Shown: positions 48,866 through 60,599 of the stretch, piece by piece | Numbering within the stretch: position 1 is the first letter of the stretch | Layout of the letters: every line of letters starts with the position of its first letter | Assembly: GCA_002104985.1 (NCBI GenBank) | Contig: MCGO01000050.1 | Location: 62,001 to 126,000, forward strand | Length of the DNA: 64,000 nt | Direction of reading: 5' to 3' | Source: Rhizoclosmatium globosum | Taxonomy: Eukaryota > Chytridiomycota > Chytridiomycetes > Chytridiales > Chytriomycetaceae | Program-made: the position numbers and the translations under genes | Notes under the pieces: generated by a model | What the model was told of the DNA's origin: nothing | The model's input: the letters and a program-made list of their open reading frames with translations, nothing else | Databases searched by the model: none

Positions 48866-51800
48866 TCAATTATTTGCATTTTTCTCATCGTTTAACCTTT
48901 TTCCTAATAACAAAGATTCCCGCAGAGCAAACAGCCTGCTCACCCAATCCACCTTCTTCCGTTTCCCCACTCGACTGGAAGCAGTCATTGCAACAAGATT
49001 TGCATCTGCATCCACTGCCATCGCGTCTCCCTTCATCCTATCAACCCGCTTCATCTCATCCTCTGCAACCCGCCTCCTCAATGCAGACAACCGCTTCCCC
49101 AGCTCCGGAATAACAACCCAAACCATTAACCGATCCCTCCTCAACATCTCACTCAAACTCTTTTCATCACCACCATCCCCCGCATGACCACGTTTCCGTC
49201 GCCGAACTCCAACCTCAAATTCAAATTCGTTGCTGTTTTCAGAACCAGCTGTTGGAATCACAACCGGTGTTTCCTCAACAGCGGTAGCGTCTTTAGGGAA
49301 CCGTAACGCTTTAGACAGAAACTCTTCAACACAGGTTTCCATTGCTTCACCGCCACTAAACTCCGCCCCCAATTCAAGACCCCGCGCATCTGCAAACTCT
49401 CGAAGGGCAGGTGGCAGTGCCTCAACCACGCAGTTGATGGTTCGGTTAAGACTCAATCCTTGCAACAGTTTCGTGTCTCCACGGTTATACGCATCCATAT
49501 GCAGTGATGGATGCGTTCCATCCAGGATTTGCTGGAGGATGGGGAGGAGAGATGTGAGTTGGGAGAGTAAAGGTTCAGGAACTTGATGGATTTTGGTTTG
49601 GTTGGAGTCGTCTTCGTAGTATGGAGAGAGTGCTTCGGGATGCAGTTTGCATGTGAGGAATTCTGGGTCAACTCGGGTGAAAAATTCTTCACGGTAGAGT
49701 GCGGGTGGTTGCGGTTGGTCTGGCGGTGCTGTCAATTGGAAAAGAGTCGCAACAGGATCGTAGTTTATGACCTGGCATGGATCTATTCCAGTTTGTGGTT
49801 TGATGAGAGTTCATGACGAAGGAGTAAACCTTACAATATAGTTTTCGCTTCTCCTTCGCTTTTTTACCCTTTTTCTCATTATCGCCATCAGATTGAGTTT
49901 GTGGAATTGTCCAAGTTGCAAACACAAACTCTCCTCGCATCACATTCAACCCACACCACTTTAAATATCCATCATCTGTGTCATGATCATCCAAAAATTT
50001 CGGTTCCGCTTCTCGACTTCGTTTCTTGTTGGCATTCACAGAAGCAGTTGTTTCCTCTTCCATTGGTAATGAAGATGAAAACTCATCGTAGTTCGATACT
50101 ACAATAGACTTTTTCTTTTTTGGTTTGGATGTATTTGGCGCTGAGGCAGGAGCAGAGGAAAGCAACCATTCGGAGGTATCCATCATGAGTTCTAAACGAA
50201 TAGGTTACAGCGATCGAACTTTTAAAAACTTTAAATTTACCATCATCTTCGTCCGGTTCACGGTCAGAACGGATAGCTGGGGCAGTGACAGATTTGACAG
50301 GAACAAGGGCTTCGATTTCTTTCATTGCTTTCGTTGTTGCTGCCGCAAGTTCCTTTACAGTTGGACTACCAGTTCGTCTTTTTGTGTCATACTCGTCAAA
50401 TTGTTGTTCAACTTTCGGTCTTTCAAGCTTCGCCATATCTTGTGCATTTGGTTCATCCACCTCCATCGGCTGATCTCTAGCCATGGATTGTTCAAGGAAT
50501 TGAGGTACTTCGACTTTTGATGGTTCCTTCTTCTCCTTTAGTGGTTTCAAGACTGACGGATCTTTCTTCTTTTTGTCATCATAATATCCGACTTTGGGAA
50601 CAAGTTCACGTTTTGGTTTCTGTTCAGCATCATTGACGGAATCCTTAGTCGCGGCTGAAGAGGATGTAACTCGAGCGGAAGGGGTCGTGAGCAAACTTGT
50701 ATCCGTTTTCACCTTTTTAGATTTTGGTTCCTGCTCTCCACGAGACAACAGAGATGATTGATTTGAAGTGGATGCCCCACCTTTCTGATCTGAAGGAGTT
50801 TCGCGATTTAACGTTGGCCTCTGAATTGAAGGTGTAACAGAATCTGTCCAAGCCTTCGATCGAGTAGAAAACGGCTGATGAAGAGCAATCTTTGCTGTGC
50901 TTGATTGAGTTGGGGTCGTATGTTGATCCTTGAGATTATCGTTTTGTGGTTGACTGATTTTCTTTCCTGCTCCTTTTGGAACTTCGACGCGTTCTTTTGG
51001 GTATGAGGGTTTTGAAATGGTTGGAGGAAGTGGAGGACGAGTTGTGTTGGAAGGTAACTCTTGCAGAGAACTATTTGAGCGTGTTGGCATTGACTGCTGT
51101 CCATTCAAAACCGCCTCCGAAGTATCGTAGGTCAATAAGCCTATGAAAAAGTAGTGAGTAAATCCATACGAGAGAAAAAGAAAAGGGAACGCAACTGTCG
51201 TCGCTGGTATCGCTCATGCCCGAAGTTTGTTTGTTGAGTTTGGCGACTTTTGGTGAAGTGGGATTGGCGGGGATCAGCCTGTTCAAAAAGGCAGTTGCAG
51301 AGGCCGAGCTTCGTTGCGGGTCCTGCTTAACCGGCAGGACTTTTGTTGGCAGTGGAATCAGGGCCGGCTGCGAGGGACGTGGCGGCAGTGGCAGTGGAGC
51401 TGATATGTGTGGATTCATTCATTCATTCACAGTGAGCAATCAAAGGGATAGTTGGCAAACATGCAAGAGACGCACCTTTCTGTTTAACGGACACCTTTTC
51501 AATCACTTTTGCAATGTCATTCGCGGGCAGCTTTTGGGTCATTTGCGTCAAGTTCGCGCCAAAGAGCTTGCTGGCCTTGTTCTTCTTCTTTGGCAGGACA
51601 ACACTCTTTGGCGGGGTGTCCTCCACAAAGACACGGTCTCCTTCTGTTGCTGTTGCTGTTGCTGTTGTTGTTGTTGCTTCTGTACTTGTGCTTGTGGTAG
51701 TAGTGGTGGTAGTGGTAGTGGCAGTGGAGGCATTGCTGTCGGTGTTGCTGTCTAATGGTCTTGCAACTGCCGCCTTCCTCGCCAGGTAGTCATTGGATGC

Positions 51801-51890
51801 AATGTTGAATTCATCCATAGACAATGGCGACGATGACTTCAAGGCACCGTCTTCGGCTGCAATTGCAATGGCTCGAGGTGTCGCCGCCAT
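48866..51890 (-). CDS. Unrecognised large, mostly disordered, probably nuclear protein
   Basis: Starts MAATPRAIAIAAEDGAL at 51890. Exons are joined by a GTGCGT intron near 51425-51475 (VSVKQK to APLPLPPRPS), one near 51137-51195, one near 50190-50240 and one from GTAAGG at about 49834 to CAG at 49730, giving KLYSPPDQPQPPALYREEFF. The first 600 residues are Ser/Thr/Pro/Lys-rich with Thr runs and basic clusters that look like nuclear-localisation signals (KPKKKK, RRRKRG). The last ~280 residues look folded and helical (LLPILQQILDG, NRTINCVVEALPPALREFA, GGEAMETCVEEFLSKALRF, LMVWVVIPELGKRLSALRRR). The helical end loosely recalls the SAGA subunit Ada1/Hfi1, but I would not claim it. Confidence 0.62.
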
Positions 51891-52027
51891 TTCACAATGT
51901 GTCCGAAAATTGGTTCCAAAAACAAAATAGCAACAAAGAACACAGGCTCTTCCTCAATAGAACTAATAAAGCATTTTGGGAGAAGAATATACATTTATTA
52001 AGAAAACAATAGGGAAATGTGTGGACT

Positions 52028-52219
52028 CTAGTGGTCACGATCATAGGAATTCTGCTTGTGTTTCTTGTAGAGATCAAGAGTTCTCTGTCTGGTCATTGTT
52101 GGCAATGGACCGGCCTGTGCAACAGGAGTGGCGGTTTTACCATCAGCGTTCATTGTCGGTTGTTTGTCACCAGAAACGGGAGATTGGGGTGGGGATGCAA
52201 GGATTTGGCCAAGTGGCAT
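52028..52219 (-). CDS. Small protein, 63 aa
   Basis: Starts MPLGQILASPPQSPVSG and ends RQRTLDLYKKHKQNSYDRDH. No family recognised. Support for a real gene: it lies alone between two clear genes, a minus-strand AATAAA is present at about 51992-51997 some 30 bp after the stop, and a TATTTATA-like motif sits about 55 bp upstream (near 52275). The N-terminal half is Pro/Ser/Gln-rich and the last 22 residues are polar and highly charged. It could be a small basic nuclear or cytosolic protein. Confidence 0.5.
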   Translation of the reverse strand: MPLGQILASPPQSPVSGDKQPTMNADGKTATPVAQAGPLPTMTRQRTLDLYKKHKQNSYDRDH

Positions 52220-52423
52220 TTCGCTGGAGTTCTGAGTGGTTTGTTTTGTGGGTGAGAGCTTTTTCTTTCCCTCCCCTATTTATATTCGGGGGAGGGAGAA
52301 AATGAGTCAGAATATGTTTCATTTTGTTCGTGTTTTTCGGAACAAGTCGGGAAATTCCTCACCCTTCTTTTCTTACAATAAACCCCTTATTTTTCTCAAT
52401 AACTAAGTTTATTCAATAACAAT

Positions 52424-55400
52424 TTAAGAAGAGGGAGCAGTGGCGGAAGTTGCAGAGGCAGCTTCAGGAGCAGCAGCACCAGCTGGTGTAGCAGCCGCAG
52501 CAGCTGCGGGTGGTGCGTCAAGGTTGCTCACAGCCACCAACTCAACAGGCTCATCTGGCTTCTTATCATGCAACAAAACAATTCCTCCAGTAAACGTCTT
52601 CTTGACAGGAACATAACGCGATCCCTCCTTGAATTTGATAAACTTGAGTTGTGCTGGAACAACACGAGTCATGTTCTCAATGACTTCAAATGCTGGCTCC
52701 TTCTTCTTTCTCTTCTTCTCCTCAGCATCCGCAGTGGTTGGGCTCACGACTTCCTCCTTCTTCTCCTCAACCTCCATGGCATCACCATCCTTGTGCTTCT
52801 TTCTGGCAGCAGCCTTGGCAGTGGTAGACAAAACGGCAGTTGCCACCTTTTCAATCTCTTTTGTCTCTGGAAGCTTAGTCTCTGGTGGGTAGGCAAAGAG
52901 GGATGGGCGAGCGTTCGAAATAAGTTCGAACTTGGGGATCTGTCAAATAAAATAACCATCAATACTTTGTTAATAAATGTAACATTCAATCAGCTTACGT
53001 TCAAGTCCTTGTTCAATCCGATGACACCAGTTGGTGTGAAAGCCAAACTCAAGAAGTGACTCAATGGGTACCAGTACCAGAACTGCGTAAACACAGCCAT
53101 ACCAACAACAGCACTCATACGAGCACTGATTCCAGCAGGTCCACGCAAACTAATGGTAACGTTACGGCCACCGGCATCAAGGATACCCTGTCCAAGAACA
53201 GCTCCAAAGATAGCCATTGGCTCCTCATACTTGTCCTTGATAATAGTTTCAAATCGCTTACGAACAATCTCAACCCAGTTGTTAGACTGCTCCTCCTTCT
53301 TCTCATCTTTCTTCTCGTCCTTCTTTTCGTCCTTCTTCTCACCCTCTTTGGCAGCATCCTTGTCACCTTCCTTCTTCTCATCCTTCTTCTCGCCCTCTTT
53401 TGGTGGAGTTCCAGAAGCTGGAGTCTTAGCATCCTTCGCAGGGGCGGCAGCAGCAGGTGCAGGAACCTTACCACCACCACTAACCTCATTGTGCTGAACC
53501 AAAACCATAGCCATGGCCATCAGAGCACCTTGTCTCACAAAGTCAACACTGTCCTTGGTCAGTGGGTCCAACAACTCAAGAGCCTCGGACATAGCAGTTC
53601 CAGCGCAAGCAATACCAAGGGCAAGACAAGCTCCGTATCTGACGTGTGGGTTGTAACTCTCAGCAAGAAGCTGGACAATTCTTGGAACCTGAGATGGAGT
53701 TCTCAAGAGCACAAATCCAAGGGATGTCACAGCAGCACGACGAACGTCATCGTTCACGTCAGAAACTGCAACGTGGAGAAGACGTGCGATAGCCTTGTTG
53801 TTTGAGGTTCCACTGTACGCCATAGCCACAGTGTAGATACCAGAGTAACGCAAGATAGGATCCTTGTCGGCGCAGAGCTGCTCAATAAGTCCGTCGGCAG
53901 CCTCCTCTTTGGCGTACATGATAAGCGAGATTCCAATAGCAAGACCACGAATGATCTTCTCGTGTTGGGTCTCGTGGGCGTACTGAAGCATCTCCTCAAT
54001 GGCTTTGGGGTTGGCAGTTCCAATGTTGATGAGACCCATGGCAAGACCAGCAGCTTCACCAGCAACAGCAGAGTCAGTGAACAAAACGTTCTTGAGTTCC
54101 TCATAAGTGGCTATTCAAGTTGAAATGAGACGAAGTTACAAAAACCAAGCAAACAAACCTTCACTTCCACTGGCCATACCAGCAACTCCCAAACCCAAAC
54201 AAGCACCGTGTTGAATTGTTTCATTTTGAGTGTTCTTCAAGGCATTTGTCAAATACTCCATAACCTCATGTCCGTGATTGGCGTGGATCAAACCAAGGGC
54301 AAACAGGGAGCCTCCCTCAGAGTATGGAGATCCAGAGATACCGTCTCTTGGCAAGTAAGGACCCAAAACAGCCTTACCGCGAGAGATATGACCCTTGTGA
54401 ATTACTCCAAGTCCTGCAGTCGCAGTGAACTTGGTCCAGTTGGTAGCCTTTGCCAGCCACTCCAAGTTTTGTCTCAAAAACTCATCACTGGTGGTACCAG
54501 CATTCATGAATCCGTTAGCAACAGTGATGGCACTGTGGAAAACGGCGCTTCGGGATTCAAGGGCAATACGGGTTTGCTTGAGAATCAACAGGTCAGTGTG
54601 GTTGGTACGGTACAAGAAGTCGAGGTGGAGCTTGATGCTCAAGCTTCCACTGAGAATCTTGTGGATTTGGTCCAATGGAGTGGTTGTACCAGTGATGACC
54701 AATGGAGAGGCTGGGTTGTTGAGAGGAGCCTCGTCAGTCTCCATAGCATCGCCACCAGCAGCTGGAGCAGGGGAAGTAACGGAAAGAGCGGCAAGGGGAA
54801 TAGTGGTAGAGGTTGCAGAGGGTGGTGGGAGGGTTGCGATAACGTTCAAGAGAAACTCTTGAGTGGCGTTTGCTTCCAAATCAAATGCAATTTGGTATGC
54901 AAGAATAACGTGGTAGTCATCTTTGGAGAGGAGGTTTTGCAAGAGTGCTGCTGCATGAATAGCGTCGTTCAAATGGAAGTAACAAATAGCACAAGCAATG
55001 TAGTCTGGCTCCGCCAAGTTTCCGTACAACTTGACAAGAAGGTTGAGAACCTTATTTCTGAATTCCAAGGATGAGATGAGGGAGAGGGAGGCATCCATCA
55101 AGTAGGTTAAGAGTTCGCTCTGGTTTCCCTTCAAGACAGTTTCCTCAATCATATCCAAACGCTGAGCCTCCAAGGCAATACCAAGAGCCTGCTTGAATTC
55201 ACCATCGGCATGGCACACCTTAAACATGCGCTGAACGACATCTTCGAGCCGCGCGTCAATAGTGGCCGCGGTCTCAGGAGTTGCCCGGAGGGTAATGTAC
55301 TTGTCAATGCATTTGGCTATTAACCAAAATATAAGCAATCCAACAAACAGATTTAGAGCAAAGCACGGCAACTCACAAACAATAGTCTCAACATATTCAG

Positions 55401-55803
55401 ACGATTTTAAAGAAGGCTCAAACAACTTTCCAGCACCCAAAGCAAACGTCAAAGACTCATCATATTCACCGAGGTGGTAGTACACCTTTGACGCAACGAG
55501 AGCAGCAAGCTCGCGTTGCTTGAACCCTTCATCCTCATACAGGATTTCACTATTATTGTCAACATCAGAATGACGAAGCGTACAGATGAAACAGAATTTA
55601 CATTTTCGTGACTGAGTCCGCGATTTCGGCCCAGAACTGGTCCACAAGTGTGTTGAGTTGTTGGAGGGCAAACGTTTTCAGGCGCTCGTCGGATTCATCG
55701 AGTAATGAAATGACTCCAGCTAAGAACATATTGTTTAGTGACTGAGAGTGAATTGCTGTGAAGCACTGCGAAGTAACTTACCTGCGGATGTGAGGTGGAC
55801 CAT
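52424..55803 (-). CDS. RPN2: 26S proteasome regulatory subunit RPN2 (PSMD1)
   Basis: Scaffold of the 19S base that anchors ubiquitin receptors. Starts MVHLTSA in a 22-nt exon (55782-55803) with GTAAGT donor, joining to [20 protein letters not shown]. The N-terminal helical domain ([39 protein letters not shown]) is followed by the PC-repeat toroid ([58 protein letters not shown]), then an acidic-basic Lys/Glu insertion (KKDEKK repeats near 53280-53400), and the C-terminal domain [13 protein letters not shown] sequence, [20 protein letters not shown] and [20 protein letters not shown]. Ends in an Ala-rich tail. About six introns, short. Strong codon bias; apparently intact, about 1,000 residues. 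Confidence 0.95.
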
Positions 55804-56099
55804 TTGTTGGTATCTAAGCATTCGTTGAAAGAGGGGAGGTGACGATAGTTAGAAATGTACAATATAGTGAATGGAGCAATGAGTAGGAGGGAGTGGTGTC
55901 TGTCTTTCGGTTGGGTTGACTGGGGGAAGGGCAACGCGTCCAACCTTTTTCGTGTGAAGTTTTTTGGCCATCCAAGTCCAACCAGAAAGAACCACACAAA
56001 CCACACAAACCACAACTCGTTCTCTGTCATTTCTCACTGACTTCAGCAAAATTAAATGCATATCACGTATAAAACATATATTCAACAAGGAAAACGATA

Positions 56100-57187
56100 T
56101 TACTTGGACTGGCCAACACCTTCTCCAACCAAAACGCGAAGATTGAACAAAGCATTCAAATACAACTGACTCTGCCCTTCCTCGCCACCTTCACTTTCAC
56201 TCTCTTCATATGATCCTCCAACAACTTCTGCAAACAACGCCAGCGCCGTTTCCAATTCACCCACTTGAACAAAACAGACAGCAAGGTTGTATTTAGCGAG
56301 CAAGCTGCCATGTCTTGCTGCATCTTTGAGCAACCGAATGTATTCTTTGTCATGATGTGATCGTTTCTTGGTTGTCACCATATACTCCAGCAGTGATTGC
56401 AGCGCCATAAGAGAATTAGGCATATGCTTTGGCGGTTTCAGAGATGTTGATACTTGTGGGTGGAACAAGGTTTGATTGAGGTATAACAGGTATGTTGAGA
56501 GTTGTGCATGGTTATTAGTAATGAGAGAAAAATCTTGCATGATTTGAGCAATATGCTCTTTGTTGTCGTGTGCGATAGTAGGTTGATGTTGGGTGGCTGC
56601 GAGGGGCGGACGTGAACGAACGTTCTAAAGTGTTTGGTTCGTCTCTGTGCTGGGACCAGGCGATGCTTTGTACGAGATGCAGATGGTGAATGTTTGAGCA
56701 GGGGGCGCGGTGAAGGTACAGTGGGTGGAGGGAGGGGTGATGGTGCCATTGAGGAGATCCGAGGAAGCGCCACGTTTGCACCAACAGCCTGGACTGCCCT
56801 GTCCTCCGGCATCCCCGATTGCACAATGCTAGACGGCACAGGAACAGATTCGCTACCGAAGGACGCCTTTTGCTTCCGCTTTGGGCTCTGGGTGTTCGCA
56901 GACTGATCACCATTACTAATGGCTTTCCAGGCAGTGCGGGCAACATGGGCCGACAGAAAGCCCAGAGTAATAGAAGCAAGAGAGGGTAGAAGCTGTGGGT
57001 AGTGGTTGTCCGGGAAGCGATCCTCCGCTTGTTGTTGCTGATTGTGTTGCTTTTGCTGTCCACTCCGCGGGGCTATCGCGAGTCCAATCCGTGGCTGCAC
57101 ACTAACGAAATGCGCCCGTCGCCGTTGAGTGCGAAGATCCGTGCTATTCTGAGGAAAGAGCAGACGCCGACGCAGCAGGAAAGACAT
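56100..57187 (-). CDS. Sel1/TPR-like protein with mitochondrial-type N-terminus
   Basis: Start MSFLLRRRLLFPQNSTDLRT at 57187: Arg/Leu/Ser-rich without acidic residues, as in mitochondrial presequences. A Gln-rich stretch and one moderately hydrophobic segment (LLPSLASITLGFLSAHVA) follow, then a Ser/Pro-rich linker. After one intron near 56620-56690 (exact donor not settled) the frame continues NKEHIAQIMQDFSLITNN and a repeat pair SLLAKYNLAVCFVQVGELET and ALALFAEVVGG that looks like Sel1/TPR helices. The order presequence - hydrophobic segment - short repeats faintly resembles animal DELE1, but similarity is too weak to name. Stop at 56100 is followed on the far side by the RPN2 promoter. Confidence 0.55.
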
Positions 57188-57508
57188 GGCGTTTTTGGCT
57201 GGTTTTTTGAGGTTTCTTTGTGGAAGCAAGAAACGAACAGCAACAGCAACAGCAAGAGCTATTTCAGAGGAAGAGAAAGGGGAAGAGAGAAAATCGAATG
57301 CGATCAAGAATAATGGAAGAATGAATGAGTATCTCTATTGATTACTGGAACCGTTATACTGTATTTAACATTTTAGAAGAACATTAAAAAAAAACAAAAG
57401 GTAAAAGAAAAAAACATACCTGTAAAAAATAATTAGAATTATGCCATAAGGAAAGCAAGGCCATACCAAATTTCTTTGTATTGTTAATCAGGAATGTATC
57501 CAGGGCTG
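57188..57508. other. 3' flank of the Fanzor gene / promoter of the Sel1-like gene
   Basis: About 320 bp with no protein gene. It contains a purine-rich A tract (57384-57413) and an AT-rich section (57417-57480). In TnpB systems the guide (omega) RNA comes from the 3' end of the nuclease gene, so this flank is where a Fanzor-associated RNA would be sought. I see no clear terminal inverted repeat here. Confidence 0.4.
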
Positions 57509-60500
57509 TTAAATGAAAGCTGCAGGTCGACCACCAGTATGATTGTAATGAAACAGCAAGTGGCGAATGTTGCATGCAGCTTGAATATCTTTGTCCACAA
57601 TCTTAGCAACAAATGTTAGTGCTGGTACCAGTCACAAGCATACATACAGTAGGGGGTCCTGGAATGAGTGGGCACTCAACAAGACCATAAACTGAACTCT
57701 GGATGTTAGTAAGATCAGGGCATTGAACAAAGGGATGCATTGGTTGTTTGTCATCATCAATGCAGTATTTTCTCCAGTGAAGATCCTGAAACTTGCGTTT
57801 CTTGTGGGGGCATCTAAGAATAGGACGTCGAACCTAGTCCAACATTAATGTAAGACTTACTTTGTTGATTACTTACTGTCACAACTGGTGGATATTGGAA
57901 CACACCTCCTGCCTCATAGCCAGCACTGAGACGATGGGACCGCTGTGAAGTCAAATGCTCATCAATAACAAACACAAAGTGCTCATGAGCAGCCTTTTCT
58001 CTGATTCTCTGTGTGAAAAACACATATTTAGTATTGCCAACCATTGCGTTAAACTGACATTGTTGGGAACAGGTGCCCATGGTCTCTGGTGATTCCAAGA
58101 TCCATCGCCATAAGCAAAATAGACTGGTGCAACAGGAAAAGCTGGAATATTATTCAAGCGGCGTGTTCGACGGCGGAGTTTTCTTGCTCCAGGAACAATC
58201 CTGCCTTGCATACTGTTCCAATCAGTGTCTGTCATGCGCCCAGCCATACGATTGATGAGAGCTTGTTCAGCCCGCTGGTGTTTCATACGACTGCTCTGCT
58301 TCCACTTTAGATGCTGGGGACGAGAATACTCTTGCAACAAGAATTCTGACTGGAAATGCTTGACCATCCAGGTCCATTGACACCAATGACCCAGTGTACG
58401 TTGACCAATAACACGTGGAGAATTTTGAGCAAGGACATCATATGCAAAGTTGATGCGGTGATCATTGTCTCGGAACACCTCTTCCCTCTTTTCAGAGAGC
58501 TTAGAACCATTGATTTGACGCATATGACCATGGGAAACCTGAACAACGTGGTCATGAATAATCTGTCGTGATGGAGGATGTGCAGGCGGAGGTACTGGAA
58601 CTGGAGCAACAGCAGCATTGTTGATTTGGAGCTGGATATCACTATTGACACAAGTTACAACATTCCTGATACCTAAATAGGTAAAATAAATATTAGAAGC
58701 TGATTTAGTAAGCCAAACACAGAAATCAAACCTGGGTCAACACTAATAACATTGTGAGGATCCAAGATTCCAGCTTGAATTTGATTCACAATTCCCATAT
58801 TGTTTATGTGATGATCCACACGCACCATTCCACGACCATTTATCATGAATTGGTTATAGTTATAATTTTGTGGGAGTGAATTTGCATCATCAGTCCAACT
58901 TTTGTGAGGAACTCTGTTGGCATTTGCTGCAAGATTGTTCTGAACAAAGGCTTGTCTGGTATTCAGAGTCCATGAAAAGCTTCTGCCATCAGTTTGAAGA
59001 TAATATGAAGCTAGGGTTAGAATTATTCAATGCAATAAAGTTTTACATACAATCAACATCATTCCTCAAGTGGCGACTCCAGCGAACAGATTCAACTCGA
59101 AAAAACAGTCCAATTATGCCACGATGTTCAGCTCGAGTCCCTCCATGACCATTGTATCTTCCAACCCCATTTGGTGGACTAATTATTCCCAATGCAGGTA
59201 CAATGATGTGCTGGAAATGTGCAGCAGCAGCTACAAGTGAAGGTGGAAAGTTAACTCCACCTGGTGGTTGAGGAAGTGGAACAGCAAGAGGCCCCAAAAG
59301 GTCCCTCAGTCGTGGCATAAAATATTGACATAGAACACGATAGTCTATCCCACAAAAGACTGCTTGAGCCGTGGTAGCATTGGTTGGAAGTGGTGCAAGA
59401 GGAAAATAAGCTTCACTTCCAAGGAGTGCCATATCTGGGCGAATAAAACTGTTTCAATGGTAGTATGTTTGAAATTAGCAAATGAAGGCTTGACAGATAA
59501 AAACTTACTCTCTGGTATAAGCCAAAATATTATTGCCCATTCTTGACATTGCCCTAATAAGATTCATTTCAAAGTGTGGGCCACGCTGAATGTTATTGAA
59601 GGGCATGGCAACAAGAAACTGTCTGTGATGGAGAAGAAATGCAACAATATTGTTGGTCACTGCCTGCGGAACTGCTACAGGAAGTGCAAGTGGGGCACCA
59701 AATGGTGGGGTCAGGTAATTGTATATTGCTGTCTTTGCAGTTGCCTTGATAACAGCGGTAGGTTGGTATCCATGCAGGAAGCAATGAAAGTTGAAAACCT
59801 GAATTATGTTGTAAGATTTAAAGTAAATTTCAGACAAGATCAACAAACCTCCTCAGCCAGCTTGCCTAAATTGGCAATGAATCTTCGAGCAAGTGCATTT
59901 TCAAAGTCTGTACGCAATCGTTTGGCTTCAATGGCAATAACTTGCTCCCATTCATAGCTGGGACAGTTAAAGAGGGGAACCATTCGAAGACCAGGTTGGA
60001 TGGGTTGTCCATTCTGAAAACCATTGTTGTCACAACTAAATGGATGATGAAAGTTTTGGAAAGTTTCCAACAAGTAATGTCTTGTGACAGAACGGCGGGT
60101 GTTTTGGTGTGCCTGAAGGGCTGCACCAACTGGAAGGATGTAGGGTGTGCCAACAGGATTGCCAGGAAGTACAAAACCAATTGGAAGTGGGGCATGATAA
60201 TTATTGGCGAGCAGATTTCCAGAAGCATACTTGAGTGCAAATTGGAAGAAGGATTCTGAAAACTCAATGTCAAGATGATCGTGACCTAATTTTAAGTCCC
60301 AATGAATTTAAACGATATTAATTTGAGCTGTTAAATACCAGTTGGGTTGCGCTCTAGGTGAAGGTTGATTGCAAGCATGGCATCGGAGCGTAGGAGGGAC
60401 ACATTTCTTGCAAACTCTTGTAAGAGTGGCCCCATTACACAACGTAGTTCTGGTCGAGTAGCTTGTCTTGCTCCAACATGGCGAGTGCGATGGAAGTTGT

Positions 60501-60510
60501 TTTGAGCCAT
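57509..60510 (-). CDS. Fanzor (eukaryotic TnpB-like RNA-guided DNA endonuclease)
   Basis: Start MAQNNFHRTRHVGARQATRP at 60510. Introns fall near 60277-60339, 59790-59850, 59453-59510, 59009-59047, 58673-58731, 58010-58058, 57836-57873 and 57602-57645; every join I tested stays open. The N-terminal ~480 residues match no motif I can name, then YYLQTDGRSFSW and the split RuvC domain: RuvC-I VISVDPGIRNVVT (Asp codon 58736-58738), AYGDGSW (near 58108), the DEHLTSQ block (Glu codon 57958-57960, equivalent to the Fanzor DEY.TS motif) and RuvC-III VDKDIQAACNI (Asp codon 57587-57589), ending TGGRPAAFI. This block order is specific to the TnpB/Fanzor family. About 830 residues. The zinc-ribbon segment is atypical. 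Native function is unproven; known Fanzors cut DNA under guidance of an omega RNA and travel in transposons. An upstream in-frame Met at 60570 would add a hydrophobic leader. Confidence 0.85.
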
Positions 60511-60599
60511 ATGAATGACAGAAGTGGCGACCAAAAGAATGAGAAGAATAGATAGGAGGCAAGGCCTCATCAGTTGGCTCGTGTTTTTTTCTCGAATGC

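Noticed and set aside
60511..60570. N-terminal signal peptide on the Fanzor protein from an upstream Met (RPCLLSILLILLVATS)
   Set aside because: A secreted nuclease of this family makes no sense; the second Met (MAQNNFHR) gives a basic N-terminus as expected. The hydrophobic run is probably 5' UTR.
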